Source of the DNA: Lentzea sp. NBRC 102530
Lineage (GTDB): Bacteria; Actinomycetota; Actinomycetes; Mycobacteriales; Pseudonocardiaceae
Direction: 5' to 3'
Assembly: GCF_030269365.1 (NCBI RefSeq)
Contig: NZ_BSTF01000018.1
Coordinates: 124,001-188,000, forward strand
Length of the DNA: 64,000 nt
The translations under genes and the position numbers were made by a program. The notes beneath the pieces are model-generated. The model searched no databases. It worked only from the letters and a program-made list of their open reading frames with translations, and was not told where the DNA came from. Below are positions 1 to 8,159 of this stretch, one piece after another (within the stretch, counting starts at the first letter, position 1; the number at the start of each line of letters is the position of its first letter).

Positions 1-140
1 ACCCACAGGCCGAGCGACGTCACCACGAGGTACCCGCCGGACGTCACCGGCGCGTGCGCGATCACGGTCTCGTCCTTCTCCAGCGCGCCCGTGAACCCGT
101 CGGGCGCACCATCGCCGAACAACCGCCTGAACAGGCCCAC
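1..140 (-). CDS. hypothetical protein downstream of dnaG, 5' part only
   Basis: A GTG at 140-138 opens a frame that runs off the left edge of the window. It shares one base with the dnaG TAG stop (140-142), the kind of coupling expected in an operon. About 46 residues are visible. They start VGLFRRLFGD, continue through a stretch rich in small and acidic residues, and then enter a predicted beta segment (GGYLVVTSLGLW). A conserved small protein with a PH-like fold often follows dnaG in actinobacteria and would fit, but too little is present to name it. Confidence 0.6.
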   Translation of the reverse strand, partial: MGLFRRLFGDGAPDGFTGALEKDETVIAHAPVTSGGYLVVTSLGLW

Positions 141-2032
141 TACAGCACTCCAGCGCTCTGCTGCAGGAGCGCCTTGCGGTACTCCTCCAGCGCCACCAGG
201 TCGCCCCACAGGGCCCGGTACTCGTCGGCGTCCTTGATCGGCGACAGCCTCCGCAGGCGCGACTTCACGTCGTCGACCTGCTTGCCGACCTGCACCTCCT
301 GCAGCCGCGCGATCACCATCGACACGTAGCGGAACTCGTCGTTCTGCTTGACGGCCAACGGTTCCACGGCGAGTTCGGTCAGCACCGACCGCACCGAGGC
401 GTGCGAACACGTCTGCGAGATCGCGTCCAGGTAGGCCGAGCCCGCGAGCCCGCACGACGCGCCGCCCGCGTCCCGGATCGCCCGGTGCAGCGCCACGTAC
501 GCGGGTTCGGTGAAGGCCTCGTCCGGCAGCGAGTCGTAGAGCGGACCGGCGTACTCCGGCAGCCGTAGTGCGATCTTGAGCACTTCACGCTCGAAGACGA
601 GCTTCGGGTCGCGCGGGTTCGGCCGGGCGGGCCCGTCCACCTCCACCCCCAACGCGATCTGGTTCGGGTCGACGCGCTGGGCGGGGGCGGCGACGGGCAC
701 CTTGCCGCCGGCGGTCTGCCGCACCCGGCGCACCACCATCGCCTCGTCGTCCCAGCCCACCCACCAGGCCAGCCGCGTCGCGTAACCGTCGCGCTTGGCC
801 CTGTCCTTGATCTGCGCGACGAACGGCACCATCTTCTTCAACGCCTCGACGCGCCCGTCCACGGAGTCGAGGTCGTACGCCCGCAGCTGCGCCTTGATCG
901 CGAACTCGATCAGCGGGATGCGCCGCGCCACCAGGTCGCGCACCGCCACGTCGCCCTTGGCCTGCCTCAGCTCGCACGGGTCCATGCCGTCCGGCGCGAC
1001 CGCGATGTAGGTCTGCGCGGAGAACTGCTGCTCCCCCTCGAACGCCTTCAGCGCGGCCTTCTGGCCCGCCTCGTCGCCGTCGAAGGTGAAGATGACCTCG
1101 CCGTTCACGTCGTCGTCGATCAGCAGCCTGCGCAGCACGTTCATGTGGTCCGTGCCGAACGCCGTGCCGCACGACGCGACGGCCGTGGGCACGCCCGCGA
1201 GGTGCATCGCCATGACGTCGGTGTAGCCCTCGACGATCACGGCCTGCTTGCGTTTGGCGATCTCGCGCTTGGCCTGGTCGAGCCCGAACAGCACCTGCGA
1301 CTTCTTGTAGATCATCGACTCGCTGGTGTTCAGGTACTTCGCCTGGATCGGGTCGTCGTCGAAGATCCGCCGCGCGCCGAACCCGACGACGTCGCCGCCG
1401 ATCTCCTTGATCGGCCACAGCAGCCGCCGGTGGAACCGGTCGATCGGCCCCTGCTTGCCTTCCTTGACGAGCTGCGACTTGATCAGTTCCGACAGCTCGA
1501 AACCGCGCCCGAGCAGGTACTTCGTCAGCTTGTCCCAGCCGCCGGGCGCGAAGCCGCAGCCGAACTGGCGGGCCGCCGCCTCGTCGAACCCGCGCTCGGC
1601 CAGGAACTCCCGCGCCGGCTGGGCCTCCGGCGTCTTGAGCTGCTCGGCGTACCACTCGGCGGCCGCCTTGTGCGCCTCGATCAGCCTGCTGCGGGTGCCT
1701 CGGTCGCGCTGGACCGTCGCGCCGCCGCCCTCGTAGACGAGCTGGATGCCGGCCCGGTCCGCGAGCCGCTCGACGGCCTCGACGAACGACAGGTGCTCGA
1801 CCTTCATCACGAAGGCGATCACGTCACCGCCCTCGCCGCAGCCGAAGCAGTGGAACGTGCCGTGCGACGGGCGCACGTTGAACGAGGGCGTCTTCTCGTC
1901 GTGGAAGGGGCACAACCCCTTGAGCGCGCCTCCGCCCGCCCTCTTCAGCGAAACCTGGTCACCGACGACCTCGTCGATGCGGCTGCGCTCACGCACCAAC
2001 GCGATGTCGCTCTCCCTGATGCGTCCTGCCAC
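140..2032 (-). CDS. dnaG: DNA primase DnaG
   Basis: This enzyme makes the RNA primers for replication and works with the replicative helicase at the fork. The 630 residues match the usual size. The N-terminal CHC2 zinc-binding domain shows CPFHDEKTPSF and HCFGCGEGGD near residues 40-67. The catalytic core carries the Toprim signature (VIVEGYTDVMAMH near 265, then FTFDGDEAGQKA with the acidic metal ligands near 315). The C-terminal third would be the helicase-binding part. The start is GTG at 2032, 35 bp from the divergent sigma factor gene. In mycobacteria dgt lies directly upstream of dnaG. Here several accessory genes separate the two. Confidence 0.97.
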   Translation of the reverse strand: MAGRIRESDIALVRERSRIDEVVGDQVSLKRAGGGALKGLCPFHDEKTPSFNVRPSHGTFHCFGCGEGGDVIAFVMKVEHLSFVEAVERLADRAGIQLVYEGGGATVQRDRGTRSRLIEAHKAAAEWYAEQLKTPEAQPAREFLAERGFDEAAARQFGCGFAPGGWDKLTKYLLGRGFELSELIKSQLVKEGKQGPIDRFHRRLLWPIKEIGGDVVGFGARRIFDDDPIQAKYLNTSESMIYKKSQVLFGLDQAKREIAKRKQAVIVEGYTDVMAMHLAGVPTAVASCGTAFGTDHMNVLRRLLIDDDVNGEVIFTFDGDEAGQKAALKAFEGEQQFSAQTYIAVAPDGMDPCELRQAKGDVAVRDLVARRIPLIEFAIKAQLRAYDLDSVDGRVEALKKMVPFVAQIKDRAKRDGYATRLAWWVGWDDEAMVVRRVRQTAGGKVPVAAPAQRVDPNQIALGVEVDGPARPNPRDPKLVFEREVLKIALRLPEYAGPLYDSLPDEAFTEPAYVALHRAIRDAGGASCGLAGSAYLDAISQTCSHASVRSVLTELAVEPLAVKQNDEFRYVSMVIARLQEVQVGKQVDDVKSRLRRLSPIKDADEYRALWGDLVALEEYRKALLQQSAGVL

Positions 2033-2067
2033 ACGCCCGAGTCTAATCCTTTGGCAAACTGCCGACC

Positions 2068-2931
2068 GTGACCACCGCCGACGTCTTCGGACTCCACCGC
2101 ACGCACCTGATCGGCGTCGCCTACCGGCTGACCGGGAGCGTCGCCGACGCCGAGGACGCCGTGCAGGAGGCCTGGCCGCGGTTCGCGAAGGCCGAGGGAG
2201 TCAAGGACGCGCGGGGCTGGCTCACGACCGTCGTCAGCCGCATCTGCCTCGACCGGCTGCGCTCCGCCGCCGTGCGCCGCGAGACCTACGTGGGCTCGTG
2301 GCTGCCGGAGCCGTTGCTCACGACCGGTGAGCAGGACGACCCGCTGGCGAGCGTCGTGCGGTCCGACGGCGTGCGGATGGCGGCGCTCGTGGTGCTCGAC
2401 CGGCTCACCCCGGACCAGCGGGTGGCGTTCGTGCTGCACGACGCGTTCTCGTTGCCGTTCAACGAGATCGCCGAGGTGCTGGGGGTCTCGGAGGCCTCCG
2501 CCCGCCAGCACGCGTCCCGGGCCCGCAAGGCCGTCGCGGACGCCGATCCGCCACCTCGCGCGGCCCTGGCCGAGCAGCAGGAGGTGCTGGAGAAGTTCAT
2601 GCGCGCCATGGCGAGCGGCGACATCGACGCGGTGCTGGAACTGCTGCACCCGGACGCGGTGATGATCGGCGACGGCGGCGGCAAGGTGCGCACGGCGGTC
2701 AACACCGTCACGGGCGCGGAGAAGGTCGCCCGCTTCTTCCTCGGCCTCATGCGGAAGTACGGCTTCCCGGAGGAGCACCGGCCGATGTTCGTCAACGGCG
2801 AACTCGGCTTCGTCATGCCGGCGTACGGCGAGGTGACCGCGCGCGTGACGACGTTCACGGTGCACGAGGGCAAGGTCGCGGCCGTCTACGACATCGCGAA
2901 CCCGGACAAGCTCGCCCACGTGGCGTTCTGA
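2068..2931 (+). CDS. sigJ: ECF41-family RNA polymerase sigma factor (SigJ-like)
   Basis: This is an extracytoplasmic-function sigma factor that lacks a separate anti-sigma gene. Region 2 is at residues 10-75 and the region 4 helix-turn-helix is at about 110-160 (EIAEVLGVSEASARQHASRARK). A SnoaL-like C-terminal domain follows, which in ECF41 proteins controls activity from within the protein. Three hallmark ECF41 motifs are visible: WLPEPLL in the linker near residue 78, DGGGK near 204, and NPDKL just before the C terminus. The gene starts with GTG at 2068, with only a weak ribosome site. ECF41 genes usually sit beside a carboxymuconolactone decarboxylase or oxidoreductase target. One lies 1.6 kb away at 4494-5051 behind a matching promoter. 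Confidence 0.93.
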   Translation: MTTADVFGLHRTHLIGVAYRLTGSVADAEDAVQEAWPRFAKAEGVKDARGWLTTVVSRICLDRLRSAAVRRETYVGSWLPEPLLTTGEQDDPLASVVRSDGVRMAALVVLDRLTPDQRVAFVLHDAFSLPFNEIAEVLGVSEASARQHASRARKAVADADPPPRAALAEQQEVLEKFMRAMASGDIDAVLELLHPDAVMIGDGGGKVRTAVNTVTGAEKVARFFLGLMRKYGFPEEHRPMFVNGELGFVMPAYGEVTARVTTFTVHEGKVAAVYDIANPDKLAHVAF

Positions 2932-3048
2932 GCCGGGGTTTTGGTCTGGACCGTAACTGGAGCCGGGAACGGCTTGCTGGCTAACGTCACACGCCGTCGG
3001 TCCAGCCCAAGCCCCCTGCCGCGGGTTGCAACCACCCGGAGTCCGCTC

Positions 3049-3675
3049 ATGCCCGAACACGACATCCCCTCGCGCCGGACGTTCCTCGCGACCGGTGCGG
3101 CCGCCGTGGTCGCCCTGACCGCCGCCGGCACCACCACGGCCCGCAGCGCCCCGCTGCCCCTCACCCCGACCTGCGTCGATGACGACGACACCCCGTCGAA
3201 CATCGAGGGTCCCTACTTCAAGCGGAACTCACCGCAGCGCACGAACCTGCGCACGCCCGGCGTCACCGGGATCGTGCTGAGCATCACCGGCTTCGTCTAC
3301 ACGATGAAGTGCCAGCCGATCCCCGGAGCACTGCTGGACTTCTGGCAGGCGGACGATCGGGGTGTCTACGACAACACCACGTTCAAGATGCGCGGCCACC
3401 AGTTCACCAACGCCTCCGGCGCGTACGTGCTGGAGACGATCGTGCCGAAGGACTACCCCGGCCGCACCCCGCACATCCACGTCAAGGCGCAGCCCCGCGG
3501 CGGCCGGATCCTGACCACGCAGCTGTTCTTCCCGGACAACCTCAGGGCGTACGGGATGAACGTGGCCTACCTGAACCGGCGCGACGCCTACCTCGACCGC
3601 GAGTGCGAGGTGGAGCTCGGCCCGTTGGTGGGCAACCGCTACACCGCGAAGTTCGACTTCGTCCTGGACGCCTGA
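3049..3675 (+). CDS. Tat-exported intradiol ring-cleavage dioxygenase family protein
   Basis: A 208-residue protein. It opens with a twin-arginine signal peptide (SRRTFLATGAAAVVALTAAG, residues 8-27), so it is probably exported folded, with its metal already bound. The rest matches the intradiol dioxygenase fold: NIEGPYFK, a PGALLDFWQADDRGVYDN segment and a GRTPHIHVKA segment holding the His ligands. In this family two Tyr and two His bind non-heme Fe(III) and split catechol-type rings between the hydroxyls. I chose ATG 3049 because the Tat motif then sits at the N terminus and GGAG lies about 8 bases upstream. The substrate cannot be inferred. The gene is co-directional with the ECF41 sigma gene, but no ECF41-type promoter was seen in the 117-bp gap. 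Confidence 0.85.
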   Translation: MPEHDIPSRRTFLATGAAAVVALTAAGTTTARSAPLPLTPTCVDDDDTPSNIEGPYFKRNSPQRTNLRTPGVTGIVLSITGFVYTMKCQPIPGALLDFWQADDRGVYDNTTFKMRGHQFTNASGAYVLETIVPKDYPGRTPHIHVKAQPRGGRILTTQLFFPDNLRAYGMNVAYLNRRDAYLDRECEVELGPLVGNRYTAKFDFVLDA

Positions 3676-3676
3676 C

Positions 3677-4489
3677 TCACCACCGCATCCGCAGCAGCTT
3701 CCCGACGTCGCGCAGCTTCGGCACCGCGCTGACGACCTTCATCTGGATCCTGCCGGACCTGGGCAACGCGTCCAGGTGCGGCAGGTCCACGCTGCGCCAG
3801 GAGTCCACTGTGGTCAGTCCGGGGCGCAACGCCTCGATCTCGCGCGGATCGTCGACGCCCCAGTGCAGCGTCGCGCCCGCGTTCTTCACGGCCGGCACGA
3901 GCTTCTGCAGCTTGATCCCCCACGACCCGTAGACGTCGAACAGCAGCTCACCGCTCGCGAACCGGTTCGTGATGCGGCTGATCAGCGCGTGTCCCTCCTG
4001 CTGGGTCAGGTACATCGACAGGCCTTCGAACACCGCGACCACCGGCCGGTCGGCGGGCACCTCGGCGAGCCACGCGTCCTCCGTGACCGACGACGCCACC
4101 AGCCGGTAGTCGCCCTCGGGTTCGGGCAAGAGCTTGCGCCGCAACGCGACGACGTCCGGCATGTCCACGTCGACCCACCGCACGGTGTCCGGCCGTTCGA
4201 CGCGAAGCGCGCGCGTGTCCAGGCCACAGGCCAGGTGCAGCACCGTGCACGACGGGGTGTGCTGGAGGTACTCGCGCGTCCAGTCGTCGAGCACGCGGCC
4301 GCGGATGGCGACACCGACGGCGGTCGTCGTGTTCATCCCGGTCTTGTCAAAGTCGTAGTCGATGCGGTCGACGGCGCGCTTGGCCTCGTCGTCGTGCAGC
4401 ACGGACTCCGGCCGCACGCTGTCGAGGGCCCGTCCGTAGAGCGTGGCGAGCATGGTCTCCTGCGCACCCGTCAGGGTGATCTTCTCCAC
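3677..4489 (-). CDS. class I SAM-dependent methyltransferase, LCMT/TcmP-like
   Basis: A protein of 270 residues. The N terminus EKITLTGAQETMLATLYGRA is typical of the leucine carboxyl methyltransferase / TcmP-like O-methyltransferase family. The SAM-binding loop is HLACGLDTRALRV near residue 90, followed by WVDVDMPDVVALRRKLLPE. I place the start at GTG 4489, four bases after the TAG stop of the upstream CMD gene, with GGGGAG overlapping that junction, so the two are probably translationally coupled. A longer start at 4525 would overlap the CMD gene and adds no conserved residues. If the ECF41 promoter at 5060-5086 is real, this gene is the second member of that regulon. The substrate is unknown. 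Confidence 0.85.
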   Translation of the reverse strand: MEKITLTGAQETMLATLYGRALDSVRPESVLHDDEAKRAVDRIDYDFDKTGMNTTTAVGVAIRGRVLDDWTREYLQHTPSCTVLHLACGLDTRALRVERPDTVRWVDVDMPDVVALRRKLLPEPEGDYRLVASSVTEDAWLAEVPADRPVVAVFEGLSMYLTQQEGHALISRITNRFASGELLFDVYGSWGIKLQKLVPAVKNAGATLHWGVDDPREIEALRPGLTTVDSWRSVDLPHLDALPRSGRIQMKVVSAVPKLRDVGKLLRMRW

Positions 4490-4493
4490 TCCC

Positions 4494-5051
4494 CTAGTGT
4501 GTCGGGACGCGGCAGGCGTCACCACTGGTGAACCCCTGATCTTTGATGTCGAACGCGCTGTTGAACCGGGCCCGCTGGTTCTCCAGTGCGATCTGGTGGG
4601 TCAGCGCGATGAGCTGCTTGCGGCCCAGGAGCTTCTCGAGCTCGGCGACCTGCGCGTCCGTGACGGCGACCGGGGTGTCGGTCATGGCGTCGGCGTAGGC
4701 GAGCGCCTGGCGTTCGAGGTCGGTGAACAACGGCGAGGTGGCGTACTCATCGATGTGCTTCAACCGTTCGACGTCGAGGCCACCGTGCTTCATCAGCATG
4801 GCGCCGAAGTCGACGCACCACGAACAGCCGAGCTTCACCGCCGTCCGGTAGACGACCAGTTCGAACAACGGCCCGTGCACGGCCTTCTTGACCGCCAGCT
4901 CGTGCCGCCCGCTCGCCATCAGCAGCTTCGGGTGGTGCGCCATCACGGTGACGGGCTCCGGCACGGCCCCGAACTCCCGCCGCGCGAACCAGTACACGGC
5001 CTTGAGCAGCGGGCCCGCGTCCTTCTTGGCAACTCCGTTGATCCTCGTCAT
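4494..5051 (-). CDS. carboxymuconolactone decarboxylase family (AhpD-like) protein
   Basis: A 185-residue AhpD-like protein. The redox motif CSWC sits in the core (KLGCSWCVDFGAMLMKHGG near residue 78), as in alkylhydroperoxidase AhpD and the CMD proteins that commonly accompany ECF41 sigma factors. Its likely role is peroxidase-type or related thiol chemistry, but no substrate can be named. ATG 5051 is preferred over the upstream GTG 5087 because the first 12 residues of the longer form are translated from what looks like the ECF41 promoter itself (TGTCACG at 5086-5080). The gene is the first in a two-gene operon with the methyltransferase at 3677-4489. Confidence 0.88.
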   Translation of the reverse strand: MTRINGVAKKDAGPLLKAVYWFARREFGAVPEPVTVMAHHPKLLMASGRHELAVKKAVHGPLFELVVYRTAVKLGCSWCVDFGAMLMKHGGLDVERLKHIDEYATSPLFTDLERQALAYADAMTDTPVAVTDAQVAELEKLLGRKQLIALTHQIALENQRARFNSAFDIKDQGFTSGDACRVPTH

Positions 5052-5059
5052 GCACGGTG

Positions 5060-5086
5060 GACGAGGCAGCCCGCCAGAACGTGACA
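5060..5086 (-). promoter_or_regulatory. predicted ECF41-type promoter
   Basis: Read on the minus strand, TGTCACG (5086-5080) is followed after exactly 16 bases by CGTC (5063-5060), and the CMD start codon begins 8 bases later. The promoter reported for ECF41 sigma factors, as I remember it, is TGTCACA in the -35 and CGTC in the -10 region with this kind of spacing. The arrangement implies a very short 5' leader. The cognate sigma gene lies at 2068-2931. Confidence 0.7.
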
Positions 5087-5133
5087 CCTTTGGGTGACTG
5101 GGGCCCGAGCCGCTCTACTCATAGGGTCCCTGC

Positions 5134-5310
5134 ATGAGCAACGACTTCGTGCTGGACATCGACCACGAGTCGGCCGGCCTGCTGGCGGGAACGCTGCTGG
5201 CAGGCGATTCGTGTGCGGTTCCGGTGCGGCACCAGAACGTCAAACTGCTGCTGTGCGCGCTGCCCGGCGAGGACGGCATGCGCCTGTTCCTGCGCCGCAA
5301 CACCCCCTAA
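5134..5310 (+). CDS. small hypothetical protein (58 aa)
   Basis: An ATG at 5134 opens a 58-residue frame that begins MSNDFVLDIDHES and ends LRRNTP with TAA at 5308-5310. The product is compact, mixed acidic and hydrophobic, with two Cys and no signal peptide or membrane segment. AGGGT about 7 bases upstream is a weak ribosome site. It lies between the divergent CMD promoter and the convergent DUF5753 gene, whose stop it overlaps by four bases. I do not recognise the family, so this is a plausible rather than firm gene. Confidence 0.4.
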   Translation: MSNDFVLDIDHESAGLLAGTLLAGDSCAVPVRHQNVKLLLCALPGEDGMRLFLRRNTP

Positions 5311-5825
5311 CGGTCGTACCGCGCGACGTACTCCATGAGCACGTCGCGCGACCGTTCGTTGTCGAGTGCGACGGCGTGCATGCGCTGGAAGATCGCCACG
5401 GCCCGTTCGACGGTCGCGGCATCACTGGCGAGCGTCCAGTTCGCGAGGTAGACCAGCGGCGGCTCGTGCTCGTACTGGATGAGCGCGTAGTCGAGCCCCA
5501 CCGCCGCCGCCCCGCCCGCACTGGCCGGCACGATCCGGATCGACGGCGCGTGGAACAGCAGGTGCAGGACCTGGTCCTCCATCAGCCGGTCACCCCCGAC
5601 GACGGTGTTCAGCGCGTACTCGTGGATGAAGAACACGCACTGCGGCAGCACACCGTCGCCTCGCAGCTCCGGCGACGGCGCGAGCCCCAGCGCCCCCGCC
5701 AGCGCCTTCGCGTAGCACTCGGTCCTGAGCAGGACCGGGATCGTGACGCCGCTGAAGCAGGTGATGCGCGTGGCTCCCGCCGCGGCGAGCACGACGAGCT
5801 GTTCGCCGGCACCGTGCTGGGTCAT
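5307..5825 (-). CDS. DUF5753-domain protein lacking the N-terminal HTH (orphan Scr1-like)
   Basis: The 172 residues align along their length with the ligand/effector half of actinobacterial Scr1-type regulators (DUF5753), for example the complete protein at 63060-63905. Shared landmarks are a position equivalent to VPGLLQT (here TIPVLLRTECYAKAL), FFIHEYALNTVVGG, MEDQVLHLL, IRIVPA, LIQYEHEPPLVYL and the closing DVLMEYVARYDR. The Xre helix-turn-helix that normally occupies the first ~90 residues is absent, and the DNA upstream belongs to the serpin gene. ATG 5825 is the only suitable start. It is either a degraded regulator or a stand-alone sensor/decoy. Nearest neighbour on the same strand is the serpin, 80 bp upstream. 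Confidence 0.75.
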   Translation of the reverse strand: MTQHGAGEQLVVLAAAGATRITCFSGVTIPVLLRTECYAKALAGALGLAPSPELRGDGVLPQCVFFIHEYALNTVVGGDRLMEDQVLHLLFHAPSIRIVPASAGGAAAVGLDYALIQYEHEPPLVYLANWTLASDAATVERAVAIFQRMHAVALDNERSRDVLMEYVARYDR

Positions 5826-5905
5826 GCCTGGAACCGTAAGGCCATGATCATGATCTCGCCGTGCGAAACGCTCGCCCATCAGGGCGAACGGGGTCCGCCG
5901 ATGGG

Positions 5906-6910
5906 TTACGGAGAGGCGACCTGCGCGAGGAAGTAGATCTCGCCGGACCCCGCGTGCCGCACCGCCAGCAGGAACGGCCGGTCGACCGTCACCACCACCG
6001 GGTCCGCCGGGATCTCGAACGACACCGTGCGGAACGTGACGGCCGTGGCCGCCGCGCCTTCGAGGCCCTCCTCGTCCAGCCTCAGCACGGCCTCGTGCAC
6101 CACGTCGTCGACGAACATCCGGTCGTCCGGTGAGAGGCCGGAGAAGTCGGCGTCGCGCTGGAACATGCGCTCGACCCCGAGCCGCCGCAACGTGTTCTTG
6201 AGGTTGAAGCGCGCGCGGACGTCCACTGTGGGCAGTGCGAGTTCGAGGCGGGTGGGGGTGCGGGCGTCCAGTGCGGACGGTGGCAGCGGCTGGTCCAGCG
6301 AGGTGTCCGGCAGCAGGACCACGGTCTCGACACCGGAGTCGGCGGGCAGCACGATCGTCTGCCAGCCGTCGGCGTGTGCGTAGCGGAACTTCTCGGTGAC
6401 GGTCATCGTCGGCACGTCGACGTCGCCGCCGGGCGCGTGGAACGGCTTGGGCGTGGTCTCCCCGCTCACGAACGGGTTCAGCCAGCCGACCTTGAGGTAC
6501 AGGGCGTTCACGATGATCGCGGCGGCGTCCGCGGGCGGCGGGTCCGTCAGCAGCTCGGGGATGAGGCCGCGGGTGGTCTCGGCGACGTCGGTGTTGACGA
6601 GCTTGCGGACGGTCGCGGGGTCGGAGAACGCCGTGCGGCGCACCGAGGAGGCCAGCGAGAAGTCCTGGTCGATCGTCAGGCCGTCGTCGGCCCACAGCGT
6701 GTTCGCGACGGCCAGTTCGGGCACGTCGCGCGCGGCGGACGGGTCGAAGTCGCCGAGCAGCCCGTCGAGTTCGGCTCTGGTCTCGCCGCGGGCGGCCTCG
6801 CGGGCCAGGGCCAGCGCCGAGGCCACGGAGAACGGCGACCAGCACGCGTTCGCGGTGGGGTCCGGGACGGCGACGCGGTGCAGGGCGAGGGCGAAGTCGT
6901 GGGCTGCCAC
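5906..6910 (-). CDS. serpin family protein (intracellular serine protease inhibitor)
   Basis: At 334 residues it is slightly short of a eukaryotic serpin but shows the family fold: NACWSPFSVASALALA near residue 20, VNALYLKVGWLNPF near 130 (the NAIYFKGxWxxPF block), and a closing DRPFLLAVRHAGSGEIYFLAQVASP. The reactive-centre hinge reads EEGLEGAAATAV near residue 285. Small residues fill the positions needed for loop insertion, so it looks inhibitory rather than inert. There is no signal peptide, so it should act in the cytoplasm. GTG 6910 follows the dgt stop by 10 bases, which suggests one transcript with dgt. Serpins are sporadic in bacteria. The target protease is unknown. Confidence 0.9.
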   Translation of the reverse strand: MAAHDFALALHRVAVPDPTANACWSPFSVASALALAREAARGETRAELDGLLGDFDPSAARDVPELAVANTLWADDGLTIDQDFSLASSVRRTAFSDPATVRKLVNTDVAETTRGLIPELLTDPPPADAAAIIVNALYLKVGWLNPFVSGETTPKPFHAPGGDVDVPTMTVTEKFRYAHADGWQTIVLPADSGVETVVLLPDTSLDQPLPPSALDARTPTRLELALPTVDVRARFNLKNTLRRLGVERMFQRDADFSGLSPDDRMFVDDVVHEAVLRLDEEGLEGAAATAVTFRTVSFEIPADPVVVTVDRPFLLAVRHAGSGEIYFLAQVASP

Positions 6911-6920
6911 GCCCCCGAAC

Positions 6921-8159
6921 CTACGCCGATGCGCGGTGCCAGGCCACGGCTTGCGCGTCGGTGAGCAGCGCGACCTGGTCGACGACGACGCGCAGCCTCG
7001 CCTCGGGGGAGGACGCGGCCGCGAACACCGGGCGGAACGCGGGGTCGAGCAACGTGGGGCGTTCCACCAGGCGGGTGACGAGGTCGGTGATCAGCTCGCG
7101 CTGCTTGGCCTGCATGGCGAGGCGGGCGGGGTCGCTCATGACGTACCGGACGGCCATCGCCTTGAGCAGCGCCACCTCCGCGGCGACCTGGCTCGGGACC
7201 TCCAGCGACGCGGTGTACCTCGTCAGGGCGCCGTCGCCGTGCACGGCGCGGGTCGCGGTGACGGCGGCGGAGGCGAACCGGCCGACCAGTTCGCTGGTGA
7301 GGTTCTTCAACGCCACCTGCGCGCCGAGCGAACCGTCGTACTCGTGGTCGGTCCAGTAGCCGATCACCGGCAGCTCCAGCAGCTCCTCGGCGGTGGCCTC
7401 CAGCGTCGCCACGGACTCCTCGGAGAACGTCTTCGCGGCCAGCGAGGCGATGGCGGCGCGTTCGTCGGGACGGGCCAGCGCGCCGAGGCTGATGCGGTGG
7501 GCCAGCACGCCGTCCTCGACGTCGTGCACCGAGTACGCCACGTCGTCGGCCCAGTCCATCACCTGCGCCTCGATGCACTGCTCACGGTCCGGTGCACCCG
7601 CACGCATCCACTCGAACACCTCGAGGTCGTCGTCGTACACGCCGAACTTCACCATGCCCGGCGTGCGCGTCCACGGGTACTTGGTCGACGCGTCGAGCAC
7701 CGCGCGCGTGAGGTTCAGGCCGTGCGCGGTCTTGGGTTCGAGGCGGGCGAGGATGCGGAACGTCTGCGCGTTGCCCTCGAAACCACCGCACGGTCCCGCG
7801 AGTTCGTTGAGCGCCCTCTCGCCGTTGTGCCCGAACGGCGGGTGCCCGATGTCGTGCGCGAGCCCGGCGGTGTCGACGACGTCCGGGTCGCAGCCCAGCT
7901 CCTCGCCGATGCCGCGGCCGATCTGGGCGACCTCCAGCGAGTGCGTGAGACGCGTGCGCGGCACACCGGTGACCTCGGAGCCCTCACCGGGGCCGACGAC
8001 CTGAGTCTTGCCCGCGAGCCTGCGCAACGCGGCGGAGTGCAGCACGCGGGCCCGGTCACGGGAGAACGGCGTGCGCGCCTCGGTGCGGGAACCCGGCAGC
8101 GCGGCGCTCTTGGGTTCTTCGGGGAGCAGGCGCTCCGCGTCGTGGCCGGTGTATCCCAT
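6921..8159 (-). CDS. dgt: deoxyguanosinetriphosphate triphosphohydrolase (dGTPase)
   Basis: An HD-superfamily metalloenzyme that releases inorganic triphosphate from dNTPs and so shapes the nucleotide pool before replication. The 412 residues include [22 protein letters not shown], the first metal-binding His in [14 protein letters not shown], and the HD pair in [15 protein letters not shown] near residue 110. The usual C-terminal helical region follows. ATG 8159 shares a base with the TGA of the upstream SanA-like gene (TGATG), so the two are coupled. A GTG one codon earlier is possible. dgt next to dnaG is the conserved actinobacterial order. Here a serpin and other genes intervene. Confidence 0.95.
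   Translation of the reverse strand: MGYTGHDAERLLPEEPKSAALPGSRTEARTPFSRDRARVLHSAALRRLAGKTQVVGPGEGSEVTGVPRTRLTHSLEVAQIGRGIGEELGCDPDVVDTAGLAHDIGHPPFGHNGERALNELAGPCGGFEGNAQTFRILARLEPKTAHGLNLTRAVLDASTKYPWTRTPGMVKFGVYDDDLEVFEWMRAGAPDREQCIEAQVMDWADDVAYSVHDVEDGVLAHRISLGALARPDERAAIASLAAKTFSEESVATLEATAEELLELPVIGYWTDHEYDGSLGAQVALKNLTSELVGRFASAAVTATRAVHGDGALTRYTASLEVPSQVAAEVALLKAMAVRYVMSDPARLAMQAKQRELITDLVTRLVERPTLLDPAFRPVFAAASSPEARLRVVVDQVALLTDAQAVAWHRASA

Noticed and set aside
2027-2067. ECF41 promoter for self-regulation of the sigma gene
   Set aside because: TGCCACA is present upstream of the sigma gene, but no CGTC lies at the required distance.
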